From NCBI GenBank assembly GCA_023430565.1, contig JAEZAD010000101.1:1-54852 (forward strand): DNA of 54,852 nucleotides. The letters run 5' to 3'. The DNA comes from Verrucomicrobiota bacterium. Its GTDB lineage: Bacteria; Verrucomicrobiota; Verrucomicrobiia; Opitutales; Opitutaceae. Below the pieces are notes generated by a model that was not told the origin of the DNA, did not search any database, and saw nothing but the letters and a program-made list of their open reading frames with translations. The position numbers and the translations under genes were made by a program. Below, piece after piece: positions 1 through 8,700 of the stretch. Each line of letters starts with the position of its first letter. Positions within the stretch are counted from its first letter, which is position 1.

Positions 1-451
1 CGGACTTGAACTCCGGGTCGTCGGAGATTTGGGCGACGACGTCGTGGTAGGCGCGGGCCTGCGAGTGGAAGTGCCAGACGGCGATCGCGTGAATCTTGGC
101 GGATTGCTCGAGATCGATTTGGACCCATTGGACGCCCGGCCCGAGCTCGACGTAGGTGCCTTCGCTGCCGGCTTTGTCGCCGTCGGTGACGAAGAGGAGT
201 TCGCCGATGATGGGGAGCGGGTCGCTGCTGGTGACTTCCTTGTCTTTCGAGAGGAGCTTGGTGCCGGCGGGGACCATCAGATCGGGGCGGCGGCCGGCGC
301 GGGGTTGTTCGAGGTTGGCGAGCTTGAGCGGGCGCGGGGTGCCGACGAAGAGCGGGCGCGGGAGCTCGAGTTTAAGGGGGACCTCGTCGGCGGCCTGGGC
401 GGGCACGGTGAGCGCGGCGCAGAGGGCAAGAGAGGAGAGGAGGAGACGCAT
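1..451 (-). CDS. Secreted protein with a discoidin-like region, cut by the window edge
   Basis: The minus-strand ATG is at 451-449, and the reading frame stays open to the left edge, so the 3' end is missing. The first 20 or so residues (MRLLLSSLALCAALTVPAQA) form a Sec signal peptide with an AQA cleavage site. The visible mature part is beta-rich and contains the stretch VQWVQIDLEQSAKIHAIAVW, which resembles the core strands of F5/8 type C (discoidin) domains that bind carbohydrate or cell-surface ligands. It lies 87 bases downstream of a Gfo/Idh/MocA gene and a DoxX gene on the same strand and may be co-transcribed with them. The function is unknown. The signal peptide is clear; the domain assignment is a motif-level inference. 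Confidence 0.75.
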   Translation of the reverse strand, partial: MRLLLSSLALCAALTVPAQAADEVPLKLELPRPLFVGTPRPLKLANLEQPRAGRRPDLMVPAGTKLLSKDKEVTSSDPLPIIGELLFVTDGDKAGSEGTYVELGPGVQWVQIDLEQSAKIHAIAVWHFHSQARAYHDVVAQISDDPEFKS

Positions 452-490
452 GGTAGTCTGGGGGTTGTGAACGAAAACGAACGTCCAAAT

Positions 491-516
491 GGATTCTTCG
501 CTTCGCTCAGAATGAC
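491..516. repeat. Dispersed intergenic repeat, copy 1
   Basis: The segment begins GGATTCTTCGCTTCGCTCAG and continues AATGACA. It is an imperfect palindrome (ATTCT...AGAAT). A near-identical copy lies at 7224-7250, also just outside the ends of genes. From memory, this sequence type occurs in many unrelated environmental bacterial genomes. Confidence 0.7.
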
Positions 517-538
517 AAGTTGATGAAGCGAAAGTTTT

Positions 539-1936
539 TTAGGCGACGAAGTCTTCGGGTTTGAACTCGAGCATCTTGCGAGCGGCGACGGCTTCGTTGA
601 CGCCGAGGACGGTGACGGCGGTGGCGAAGGCCTGGTCGGCGGGGCAGGTGAGCTGCGCGCCGTCGCGGATGGCGTCGAAGAAGTTTTCGAGGTGCGGCTG
701 GTGGATGGCTTTGTCGAGCGTGACGGGAATGTCCCACGCGGAGAGCTCGGCGGTTTCGCGGACGTCGACGGTAGCGGCGCGGGAGGGACCGCCAAGTTTC
801 GGGCGGGGTTTTTCCCAGGGTTTGACGGGCGGCGGGGCGCCTTCGCCGGACGTCGGGCTGGCGACGAGGCCGCGTTCGGCCCAGATGTCCCATTCCGGGG
901 CGCGGGCTTCGCGGTAGAGTTTCGTGTATTTCGGGTTTTCGGAAATCTTCAGCGCACCTTCGTCGCCCATGAAATACTCGTGGTAGCCGCCGCCGGCGCT
1001 GGTGGTGGTGAGGACGCCGTAGGTGGCGCGGACCATACCGGCGGGCGTGGGGAATTCGTAGATGGCGCTGACGTTGTCATACCACTCGTGCGTGGTGTAG
1101 TAGTCGACGCCGCCGCCGGCCATCACCGAGGTGGGGTTGACGCCGAGCATCCAGTTGAAGACGTCGATCTGGTGGGCGCCGAGGTCGGAGATGGGGCCGC
1201 CGGCGTAGCGTTTGAACCAGCGCCAATTGCGGAACTCGTGCATGTTGGCGTAGCCGTATTCGTTGAGCTTGGCCTCGGGGAGTGCGTAGCGCTCGGGGTA
1301 GCCGAGGTCGTCGGTGACGGCGCGGTTCCACTGGCCGGAGGCGTTGGTGATGCGGCCGAGGAGTTTGGCTTCCTTGACGATCTTGTCGCGGGCGTGGAGA
1401 TAGCGCGGGTTGCTGCGGCGCTGGTGTCCGATCTGGAGCAGTTTGCCGGTTTCGCGGGAGGTCGTGACCATCGAGCGGGCGCCGTCGACGGTGTTGGACA
1501 TGAGCTTCTCGCAGTAGACGTGTTTGCCGGCCTTGAGGGCGGCGTTGGTGTGCTCGGCGTGGACGAAGTCGGGGGTGGCGACGATGATGGCGTCGAGGTC
1601 GGGGACGGCGGAGAGCATCTCGCGGTAGTCCTCGAACGGCTGGGCGTCGTGACCGAATTTTTTCAGGAGGCGTTCGCCGTAGGTGCGGTTGTAGGTCCAG
1701 ATGTCGCAGACGGCGCGGTAGCGGATGTCGGGGATCTTGAGGGAGGCGTTGAGGAGGACGCGGCCCTGTTCGCCGCAGCCGATGAGGCCGACGTTGAGGG
1801 TGCGGGTGCCGCCGGCGCCCGGCGCCTGGGCGCGGGCGATGTAAGGGGCGGCGAGGGCGGCGGCGCCGAGTTTGGCGCCCGTGACGAGGAAGTTGCGGCG
1901 GGTGAGGGCCGAGAGGGGAGAAGGAGAGTCGGGCAT
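539..1936 (-). CDS. Tat-exported Gfo/Idh/MocA family oxidoreductase
   Basis: This is a predicted NAD(P)-dependent sugar or inositol oxidoreductase of 465 residues. Translation from the ATG at 1936 gives a twin-arginine signal (RRNFL at 13-17, then a hydrophobic stretch ending ARAQA), so it should be folded in the cytoplasm and exported. A Rossmann loop, VGLIGCGEQG, is at about 49-58. The usual EKP motif reads YCEKLMSN: the Lys is kept and the Pro is Leu. The late GAHQIDVFNWMLG motif carries the family His. The frame can be extended far upstream across the neighbouring gene, but the Tat signal decides the start. A DoxX-like gene lies 56 bases upstream on the same strand. The substrate cannot be deduced. 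Confidence 0.9.
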   Translation of the reverse strand: MPDSPSPLSALTRRNFLVTGAKLGAAALAAPYIARAQAPGAGGTRTLNVGLIGCGEQGRVLLNASLKIPDIRYRAVCDIWTYNRTYGERLLKKFGHDAQPFEDYREMLSAVPDLDAIIVATPDFVHAEHTNAALKAGKHVYCEKLMSNTVDGARSMVTTSRETGKLLQIGHQRRSNPRYLHARDKIVKEAKLLGRITNASGQWNRAVTDDLGYPERYALPEAKLNEYGYANMHEFRNWRWFKRYAGGPISDLGAHQIDVFNWMLGVNPTSVMAGGGVDYYTTHEWYDNVSAIYEFPTPAGMVRATYGVLTTTSAGGGYHEYFMGDEGALKISENPKYTKLYREARAPEWDIWAERGLVASPTSGEGAPPPVKPWEKPRPKLGGPSRAATVDVRETAELSAWDIPVTLDKAIHQPHLENFFDAIRDGAQLTCPADQAFATAVTVLGVNEAVAARKMLEFKPEDFVA

Positions 1937-1992
1937 GATACGAGGGCGCGGGTGAGCGGCGCGGGGAGGTGATCGGGTGAGCGACGCTGGAC

Positions 1993-2448
1993 TTACTCGG
2001 ATTTGTCGGCCCAGACGGCGAAGCGGTCGTGGCGGACGAGGACGAGGGCGCCGACGAACATGATGACGTGGATGGCGAGCCAGGCGATGCCTTCGCCTTC
2101 CTGGACGGCCATCATGCCGAAGGAGAGGCCGACGTAGACGAGGCCGGTGATGAAGAGCGTGAGGCGGGTTTTGACGCCGAGGAGGAGCAGGGCGCCGAGG
2201 ACGAGGAGGATGTAGCCGAGGGAGTGGGCGTAGGTTTTTGTCATCCAGAGCGGCAGGAATGACGCGCCGGTGATGCCCTCGGCCATGCGGCCCATGTTGT
2301 TGTAGTAGTTTTCGAAGGAGTAGGTGCCGCGGGACTCCCATTTTTCGACGCCGGCGAAGAACGTGCGCAGCCCGAGGAACAGGCGGAGCAAGAGGAAGGC
2401 GTAGGTGTATTCGCAGCGGCAACGCAGGGTGGGCGAGGTTTCGTTCAT
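1993..2448 (-). CDS. DoxX-like small membrane protein
   Basis: This 151-residue protein has four predicted membrane segments (about 15-33, 75-92, 96-117 and 122-138), the size and layout of the DoxX/SURF4-like family. It starts with an ATG at 2448 and is the first gene of a leftward set with the Tat-exported oxidoreductase. DoxX-like proteins are often encoded beside Gfo/Idh/MocA genes and may provide a quinone or redox link in the membrane, but no catalytic residues can be named here. The family call is good; the role is an inference. Confidence 0.8.
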   Translation of the reverse strand: MNETSPTLRCRCEYTYAFLLLRLFLGLRTFFAGVEKWESRGTYSFENYYNNMGRMAEGITGASFLPLWMTKTYAHSLGYILLVLGALLLLGVKTRLTLFITGLVYVGLSFGMMAVQEGEGIAWLAIHVIMFVGALVLVRHDRFAVWADKSE

Positions 2449-2764
2449 GGGTAAAAAGTCGAGAGCGAGGATGGGAGTGAGGCGAGAATGGAGTGCGGTG
2501 GCGAGCCGGAGGGTGGTTTAGCGGTTAAGCACCGGGTGGGGCGGTATTCGGCGGAAGTTTTCGGACGATCGCGGGGTTTGGCACGGAAATCGATCCTTGC
2601 ACGGCGGCAACTCCGGTCGAGCGAAGAGAACGAGATTTGGCGGCAATTAGAAAAGGTGTGCGGGGCGTTTTGCCGGGCTTCACGGCGGCCTGGACCGTGC
2701 GAGCGGCGAGAATTTTCGTGCGGATCGTGAGCGGTGTGTTTTGTTTCGCGGAACCTCGCGCTTT
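2449..2764. other. Divergent intergenic region
   Basis: This 316-base gap separates the leftward DoxX-like gene from the rightward HEAT-repeat gene and must contain the promoters for both. I see no RNA gene, convincing -35/-10 pair, strong hairpin or credible small ORF. A TTG at 2741 would extend the HEAT gene by eight codons. Confidence 0.5.
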
Positions 2765-3358
2765 ATGGACCCCGAGACCGCCGCACCCGAAGTTCCTGAT
2801 TTCAACGACGTGGGGCAGCGCAATGCGTGGTTCACGGCGACGCCGGATCCGTGGGTGGAGATGGTGAGGCTCTCGTATGGCGGGGATCGCACGCATGCGG
2901 CGGCGGTGGAGCGGCGGGTGACGAGTGCGGAGCCGGCGCAGCATGCGGAGATGGAGCAGAAATTGATCGCGGCGTTGGGGCATCCGGAGCTGACGGGGGC
3001 GGCGCGGCGGTTTGTGTGCGAGATGCTCGGCTTGATCGGGTCGGCGGCGTGCGTGCCAGTGGTGGCGGTTTTGTTGGAGAGCGAGCGGACGGCGGATCAT
3101 GCGCGGCTGGCGCTGGACCGGATCGCGGGTGCGAGTGTGGACGCGGCGTATCGGGCGGCGTTGACGAAGCTGCGCGGGGCGGCGAAGGCGGGTTTGATCG
3201 GGAGCATCGCGATGCGCGGCGATGGGGAGGCATTGGCGATTTTGCCGGGGATTGCGAGGGCGGCGGACGAGAGCGCGGAGGTGAAAGTGGCTGCGGCGCG
3301 GGCGGTGGAGCGGTTGGCGCGCGGGCGTTTTGAGAGCGAGAAGGGGGTGGGGCGATGA
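2765..3358 (+). CDS. Small HEAT-repeat-like protein
   Basis: Starting at the ATG at 2765 (MDPETAAPEVP), this is a 197-residue soluble protein with no signal peptide. Its middle and C-terminal parts are Ala-rich amphipathic helices typical of HEAT or Armadillo repeats (for example FVCEMLGLIGSAACVPVVAV, followed by a second similar unit). Such repeats act as protein-binding scaffolds. Its stop codon overlaps the start of the next Gfo/Idh/MocA gene (ATGA at 3355-3358), so the two are almost certainly co-translated and may work together. A TTG at 2741 is an alternative start. No enzymatic motif is visible. Confidence 0.75.
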   Translation: MDPETAAPEVPDFNDVGQRNAWFTATPDPWVEMVRLSYGGDRTHAAAVERRVTSAEPAQHAEMEQKLIAALGHPELTGAARRFVCEMLGLIGSAACVPVVAVLLESERTADHARLALDRIAGASVDAAYRAALTKLRGAAKAGLIGSIAMRGDGEALAILPGIARAADESAEVKVAAARAVERLARGRFESEKGVGR

Positions 3359-4695
3359 AGGGCGGGGGAGAGACGAAGGCGGGCGGGCCGCTCGCTGGCG
3401 CTTGCGATTACGGGTTCGGCGTGAGCCGGAGGGATTTTTTGAAGATGGCGGCGGTGGCGGCGGGCCCGTTGATTTTGCCTTCGCGGATGCGCGGGCAGGC
3501 GGCGGCGAACGACCAGATCGCGGTGGGGATCATCGGGACGGGGAGCATCGCGCAGATGCACATCGAGACGCTGCTGGGGTTTTACGACGTGCGGATCGCG
3601 GCGGTGTGCGATGTCGATCGCGTGCGGCGGGATGCGGCGGCGGAGAAGATCAATGCGTTTTACGGGAATCGGGATTGCCGGAGGTTTTCGGATTTTCGCG
3701 AGCTCGCGGCGCGGCCGGATCTCGATGCGGTGTGGGTGTGCACGCCGGACCATTGGCATGCGCTGGCGTCGATCGAGGCGATCCGAAGCGGGAAGGATGT
3801 TTATGTGGAGAAGCCGTTGACGCTGACGATTCGCGAAGGGCGGGAGCTGGTGGAGGCGGCGCGGCGGCACGGGCGGGTGGTGCAGACGGGCACGCAGCAG
3901 CGGTCGTCGAAGCGGTTTCGCGAGGTGGCGCAGTTCGTGAGGAATGGCGGGCTGGGCGGCCTGGAACGGATCGAAATTTTGATTCCGGCGAACAACAAAT
4001 TCACGGGCGCAACGTGGGTGGAGGAGCCGGTGCCCGAGGGTTTGGACTGGAACATGTGGCTCGGGCCGGCGCCGTGGCGGCCGTTCAACCGGCAGGCGTG
4101 TCACTACAACTTCCGGTTCATTCTCGATTTTGCGGCGGGGCAGGTGACGAACTGGGGCGCGCACTACATCGATATCGCGCAGTGGGCGCTCGGGGCGGAC
4201 AGCGGCGGGCCGGTGGAGGTGGAGGGACACGGGGAGTTTCCGTCGAGCGGGCTGTTCACGACGGCGACGAAGGTGGATTTCACGTGCCGTTATGCGAACG
4301 GCGTCGAGCTGAGCTGCCGGACGCGCTACGACGGTGAGTTCGATGGCAACGTGCGGTTCTTCGGGTCCCGCGGATGGCTGGATGTCTCACGGACGACGAC
4401 GCTGGCGTCGACGCCGGAGCTGTTGCACGAGGTGGCGGCGGGCGAGGGGGTGGTGAAGCTCGCGGTGAGCAGCAATCATCACGACAACTTCGTCCAATGT
4501 ATCCGCACGCGTGAGACGCCGATTTCGGACGTGGAGATCGGGCATCGCACAACCACCGTGTGCAATCTCGGCAACATCGCGATGCTGCTCGATCGGAAGC
4601 TGCGGTGGGATGCGGGGCGCGAGGAATTCGTCGACGACGTCGTGGCGAATCGGCTGCGCGATCGGGCGATGCGGGGGCCGTGGTCGCTGGCGTGA
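3355..4695 (+). CDS. Tat-exported Gfo/Idh/MocA family oxidoreductase
   Basis: This 446-residue protein starts with an ATG that overlaps the stop of the HEAT gene. It has a Tat motif, SRRDFLK, at 24-30, preceded by an unusually long Gly-rich n-region, then a hydrophobic segment. The Rossmann loop VGIIGTGSIA is at about 57-66, followed by the dinucleotide-binding half, VYVEKPLTLTI with the family EKP motif, and NWGAHYIDIAQWALG late in the protein. It should bind NAD(P) and oxidise or reduce a sugar-like substrate, probably in the periplasm. The substrate is unknown. A hairpin follows the gene and separates it from the convergent lipoprotein gene. Confidence 0.9.
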   Translation: MKGGGETKAGGPLAGACDYGFGVSRRDFLKMAAVAAGPLILPSRMRGQAAANDQIAVGIIGTGSIAQMHIETLLGFYDVRIAAVCDVDRVRRDAAAEKINAFYGNRDCRRFSDFRELAARPDLDAVWVCTPDHWHALASIEAIRSGKDVYVEKPLTLTIREGRELVEAARRHGRVVQTGTQQRSSKRFREVAQFVRNGGLGGLERIEILIPANNKFTGATWVEEPVPEGLDWNMWLGPAPWRPFNRQACHYNFRFILDFAAGQVTNWGAHYIDIAQWALGADSGGPVEVEGHGEFPSSGLFTTATKVDFTCRYANGVELSCRTRYDGEFDGNVRFFGSRGWLDVSRTTTLASTPELLHEVAAGEGVVKLAVSSNHHDNFVQCIRTRETPISDVEIGHRTTTVCNLGNIAMLLDRKLRWDAGREEFVDDVVANRLRDRAMRGPWSLA

Positions 4696-4730
4696 GGGCG
4701 GGGCAATTCCCGACGGGCGAATAATGAATC

Positions 4731-4751
4731 AACCCGGCGGGACGCCGGGTT
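4731..4751. terminator. Hairpin between convergent genes
   Basis: A perfect 9-bp stem, AACCCGGCG/CGCCGGGTT, with the loop GGA lies between two convergent genes. Neither side has a clear T-tract, so it may be a weak bidirectional terminator or an RNA-stabilising hairpin. Confidence 0.5.
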
Positions 4752-4766
4752 CCACCCACCAGCGGG

Positions 4767-7163
4767 TTAGTCGATGTAGAGTTCGCAGATGGTCCACCAG
4801 CCGTTGGTGCGGTCGGCGGTGTTCTTGATCAGCACGTGCCGGCCGCGGGTGTTGGCGGGGAGATCGATGACGGTCTGGTTCGGCGTGCCGGACACGGAAA
4901 CGAGGGCGGGGCCGAAGTTGTTGGGATCGTCACCCACGAAAACTTCGAGCTGCTCGGGGTAGTTTTCGCCGCGCGCGCCCTGGTCGAGCGTGATGCGGCG
5001 GAGCGGGCGGGAGCGGTGGAAATCGAGTTCGAGGGTGCGGTCCGCTTCGACGGAGGTGATCCAGCGGGTGTCTAGTTTTCCGTCGAGCATGTTGGCGACG
5101 CCCCAGGTGCCGGAGGAGGCCTTCACCACGGGTTTGCCGGCGAGATTGGCCTGGATGGCGAGGGCGGCGTCGGCCGCGGCGGCGGCGAGCGCGGAGTCGG
5201 ACTCGAGTTTGCGAGCGAGGGCGAGGGCGGCGTTGTCGCTGGCGCGGGAAAGGAGGAGGACGAGGCGTTCGCGATCGGCGGCGTCGCGGGCGACGGCGAG
5301 GAGGCGCGAGATGCTGTCGGTGAGCTCGGCCGAGGGAAGTTCGCGGTAGCGTTCGAGGAAGCGAATGGCGGCTTGAACGGCGCGCAGGCGGGCGGCGTCG
5401 GACGGGGCTTTTTCGGCGACCGAAATGAGAGGGGGGAGGCCGCTGCGATCGGTCCAGCGTGAGAGCGTGTTGGCGGCGGCGTTGGCGAGGGCGGAGTCGT
5501 CGTGGAGTGCGAGGCGGGCGGCGGATTCGGCGGCCACGCTGCCGCCGAGACGTTGGAGGACCGGCACGAGGCGGAGGGCGGTGGCGGGATCGGCTTTTTC
5601 GATCGCGGCCGCGACGGGGCGGGCGCGGGCGGTAGCGTCCGGATTGCGCAGGGAGATTTCGGCGAGGGCGCGGAGAGCGCGCGCTTGCTCGGTGCGGTCC
5701 TGGGCGGCGACGGCCCAATCGAGGACGGCGGCCTGGGTCGAAGCGGGGGCGATGACGGCGAGGGCGTCGAGCGCGGCGGCGCGGAGGGAGGCGTCGGAGT
5801 CGTTGCGCGTTTCGAGCAGGAGCGGGAGCGAATCGATCATGTAGCGCGAAGCGATTTGCTCGAGGTAGACGGCGCGGAGCTTGGGGTCGCCGGTGCGGGC
5901 GCCGGCGATGATGGCGGCGTCGACGCCGGGGCCGTCGAGACGGGCGAGGGCTTCGCGGGCGAGTTTGGCGTCGTCGGAATCCGAGCCGGCGGCGATTTGT
6001 GCGAGGTGTTGGGCGGTTTCGGCATTGCCGGGGAGTCTGCCGAGGGCGGCGAGGGCGGCGGCGCGAACGGCGGGGTCGGCGTGTTGCGAAGCGGTGACAA
6101 GAGCGGGAACGGCGCGAGGGTGATTGCGCCGGGCAAGACCGGCGATGACGGCGGCTTGGGTGGGGGCGTCGAATTTGGAGAGGTTGGCGGCGAGGTCGGT
6201 GTCGAGCGATCGCGCGCTGTGCGTGGCGATGGATTCGAGGGCGACGGTTTTGAGAACGGGGTCGTTGCCGGAAAGAATTTCAACGAGGCGGCCCGGTGCG
6301 GAAGAAGGTTCGACGATGAGCAGCGTGCGGGCGGCGGCAGCGCGGAGGTGCGCGGGCGCGGTGGTGGAGTTGATGATTTCGGCGAGGGCGCGGAGGGCGG
6401 AGCGGCCGCCGACTTGCCGCGCGGCTTCGATGGTGGCGAGGGTGGTGTCGGGCGAAGACGGGGCGGCGATGAGGACGTCGAGCGCACGGGCGTTGCCAAT
6501 CTGGGCGAGCGCGGTGGCGGCGGCGGCGGCGAGGGCGGCGTCAGGCTCGGAAAGAAGCGGGACTAGAGTGGGGACGGCGGACTCGATGCGACGCTTGCCG
6601 ATGGATTGGACGAGGGCGAGGCGGGTGTTGCCGGTGGACTGGGCGAGAGCGGTGACGAAGAGGTTGTCGACCTGTGCGCCGGGAACGGGCTCGAGCGCGA
6701 GCTGGGCGAGGCGGGAGTTGGTTTCGTCGGTCAGGAGCGAGGTGAAATGGGCGGCGTTGCCGTTCTCGAGGAGAGCGGACGCGGGGAATTGCGAGAGGCG
6801 TTGGGCGATGGCCTGGCGGGCGGCGAAGGACGCGGCGGGGTCGCGAAAGAAGCTGAGGAGGCGGGTGGCGAGCGCGTTGAGTTTGGCGGTATTGGTGCCG
6901 GCGGCGGCGATCTCGCGTTCGAGGGTGACGATGGGTTGCTGGTCGCCGTCGTAGGTGTAGCCGACAATCGCTTCGAGCGGGACGGGCGGTTGGTCGGTGG
7001 GGATGGCGACGTCGATTTCGGGCGCGATGGGCGTGGCGGTGGCGGTGCGTTCGGTCGCACTCCGGGCGGAGGGTTCGGTCGTCGTGGTGCAGGACGCGAC
7101 GAGGAGCGCGAGCGTGGCGGACGTGAGGGCGAAAGCGGTGCGGCGGAGGAGGGCCGAGGGCAT
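4767..7163 (-). CDS. Large HEAT-repeat lipoprotein with C-terminal discoidin domain
   Basis: This 798-residue protein has a type II signal peptide: a hydrophobic stretch is followed by the lipobox VASC, with the lipidated Cys at 25. Residues from about 120 to 660 consist of many Ala-rich helical repeats of the HEAT type (for example AVPTLVPLLSEPDAALAAAA). The last 125 or so residues form an F5/8 type C-like beta domain (GVANMLDGKLDTRWITS, then a strand ending in ICELYID), usually a glycan- or surface-binding module. It is probably anchored to the outer membrane as a scaffold. It follows a Gfo/Idh/MocA gene on the same strand. No enzyme motif is seen, and the ligand is unknown. Confidence 0.85.
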   Translation of the reverse strand: MPSALLRRTAFALTSATLALLVASCTTTTEPSARSATERTATATPIAPEIDVAIPTDQPPVPLEAIVGYTYDGDQQPIVTLEREIAAAGTNTAKLNALATRLLSFFRDPAASFAARQAIAQRLSQFPASALLENGNAAHFTSLLTDETNSRLAQLALEPVPGAQVDNLFVTALAQSTGNTRLALVQSIGKRRIESAVPTLVPLLSEPDAALAAAAATALAQIGNARALDVLIAAPSSPDTTLATIEAARQVGGRSALRALAEIINSTTAPAHLRAAAARTLLIVEPSSAPGRLVEILSGNDPVLKTVALESIATHSARSLDTDLAANLSKFDAPTQAAVIAGLARRNHPRAVPALVTASQHADPAVRAAALAALGRLPGNAETAQHLAQIAAGSDSDDAKLAREALARLDGPGVDAAIIAGARTGDPKLRAVYLEQIASRYMIDSLPLLLETRNDSDASLRAAALDALAVIAPASTQAAVLDWAVAAQDRTEQARALRALAEISLRNPDATARARPVAAAIEKADPATALRLVPVLQRLGGSVAAESAARLALHDDSALANAAANTLSRWTDRSGLPPLISVAEKAPSDAARLRAVQAAIRFLERYRELPSAELTDSISRLLAVARDAADRERLVLLLSRASDNAALALARKLESDSALAAAAADAALAIQANLAGKPVVKASSGTWGVANMLDGKLDTRWITSVEADRTLELDFHRSRPLRRITLDQGARGENYPEQLEVFVGDDPNNFGPALVSVSGTPNQTVIDLPANTRGRHVLIKNTADRTNGWWTICELYID

Positions 7164-7223
7164 GAGGATAAAGGGGTGGTAAGCGGGAGGAATTCGAGAG
7201 CGATCAGGGTGGAGCGCCGACGT

Positions 7224-7271
7224 GGATTCTTCGCTTTGCTCAGAATGACAGGGTGGAGCGCTCAGAATGAC
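7224..7271. repeat. Dispersed intergenic repeat, copy 2, with a partial second unit
   Basis: GGATTCTTCGCTTTGCTCAG plus AATGACA (7224-7250) differs from the copy at 491-516 by one base. It is followed within ten bases by a truncated unit, GCTCAGAATGAC (7260-7271). The element sits between two same-strand genes (7163 and 7285). Confidence 0.7.
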
Positions 7272-7284
7272 GGCAGCGGGGAGG

Positions 7285-8571
7285 TCAAAGCGTGTTGTAG
7301 GGCGCGCGGCGGGGGCGGTCGAGGTGGGTGGAGGCGACGGCGTCGCCGACGATTTCCTCGCGCACGGGATCCCAGCGGATCGGGCGCTGGAGGGTGTGGG
7401 CGATGTTGCAGAGGTGTCCGACGCTCGCGCTGCGGTGGCCGACCTCGACGTCGGCGATTGGGTGCTGGCGGGTGCGGACGCAGTTGAAGAAGTCGTCGTG
7501 ATGGCTGTCGCTGACGTAGAGATGAGTCTCGCTCGCGCGGAGCGGCCGGGTGGCGAGTTCGGGCGGGTCGGTTTCGAGAAAATCGTCGCGGCCGACGAAG
7601 ACGGTGCCCTTGGTGCCGGTGAACTCGATCATGGCGCGAAGGCCTTCGTCGACGCGTTCGACGCGCACGCCGTTGGCGTAGATGTGAGTTTGGTAGGGTG
7701 TGCCGTCGTAGCCTTTCGGGATGAATTCGACGGGTCCGGAGTTATCCATGCCGAGGGCCCACTGGATGATGTCGAAGTGGTGGGCGCCCCAGTCGCCGTT
7801 TTTGCGGCCGCCGTATTCGTTGAAGCAGCGCCAGCCGCCGCCGTAATTTCCGAGGACGCGATTTTCGTGATAGGGCCGCCACGGGGTGGGGCCGAGCCAG
7901 CGGTCGTAGTCGAAGTCGGCGGGGATGGGTTGTTCGCCGAGGACGGGGGCGTGGGGAAAGGTGCCGAGGCGGGTGCGGATATGTTTCAGGTCGCCGATGA
8001 GATTGTTGCGGATGATCTCGGCGGCGCGGCGGAAGGCGCGTTCGGAGCGTTGTTGGGTCCCCGTTTGGAGGATACGGCCGTGGGAGCGGGCGGTGTCGAC
8101 GAGGGTGCGGCCTTCGCGAACGGTGAGGGACAGCGGTTTCTCGCAATAGACGTCCTTGCCGGCGCGAATGGCGGCGTGGGAGAGCGGAACGTGCCAGTGG
8201 TCGGGAGTGCAGATGAAAACGACATCGATATCGGCGCGGGCGAAGACGTCTTCGGGATACTGGTGAACATCGACGCCGCGGTAGGTGCCGGAGGCGGATT
8301 CGGCGCCGTAGAATTTCTCGGCGCGTTCGGCCATGCGGCGGGCCTTGGCGAGGTTGACATCGCAGACGGCGAGGATGCGAACGTCGTCGCGGGCGAGGAG
8401 GCCGCCGATGTGCTGGTTGCAGATGAGGCCGTTGCCGACGAGGGCGACGTTGAGGCGGTTGCTCGGGGAGAGGCCGGACTGGGCGCGCAGGATTTGGGGG
8501 AGCGCGAGCGAGGCAGAGGCGAGAGCGGCGGATTTAACGAAGGCGCGGCGGGAGAGAGCGGGGAGAGGCAT
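7285..8571 (-). CDS. Tat-exported Gfo/Idh/MocA family oxidoreductase
   Basis: This 428-residue protein starts at the ATG at 8571. The Tat signal SRRAFVK is at 7-13, with a hydrophobic stretch ending ILRAQS. The nucleotide-binding loop VALVGNGLIC is at about 42-51, YCEKPLSLTV contains the EKP motif, and DWGAHHFDIIQWALG is the late catalytic-region motif. It is the third exported member of this family within 8 kb and resembles the protein at 3355-4695 more closely than the one at 539-1936. It lies between the SNF2 gene (130 bases upstream) and the HEAT lipoprotein gene (121 bases downstream), all on the minus strand. The substrate is unknown. Confidence 0.9.
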   Translation of the reverse strand: MPLPALSRRAFVKSAALASASLALPQILRAQSGLSPSNRLNVALVGNGLICNQHIGGLLARDDVRILAVCDVNLAKARRMAERAEKFYGAESASGTYRGVDVHQYPEDVFARADIDVVFICTPDHWHVPLSHAAIRAGKDVYCEKPLSLTVREGRTLVDTARSHGRILQTGTQQRSERAFRRAAEIIRNNLIGDLKHIRTRLGTFPHAPVLGEQPIPADFDYDRWLGPTPWRPYHENRVLGNYGGGWRCFNEYGGRKNGDWGAHHFDIIQWALGMDNSGPVEFIPKGYDGTPYQTHIYANGVRVERVDEGLRAMIEFTGTKGTVFVGRDDFLETDPPELATRPLRASETHLYVSDSHHDDFFNCVRTRQHPIADVEVGHRSASVGHLCNIAHTLQRPIRWDPVREEIVGDAVASTHLDRPRRAPYNTL

Positions 8572-8700
8572 TGGGGAGCGAGGGGAGATCGAAGGGATGG
8601 AGGAGATGACGGGGCGGAGGGGGAATCGATGCGGGGGATATGGGATCGTTCGGTGAGGGGGATGGAGAGCGCGGAGCGAGTTGCGCGGCGAGCGCGCAAC

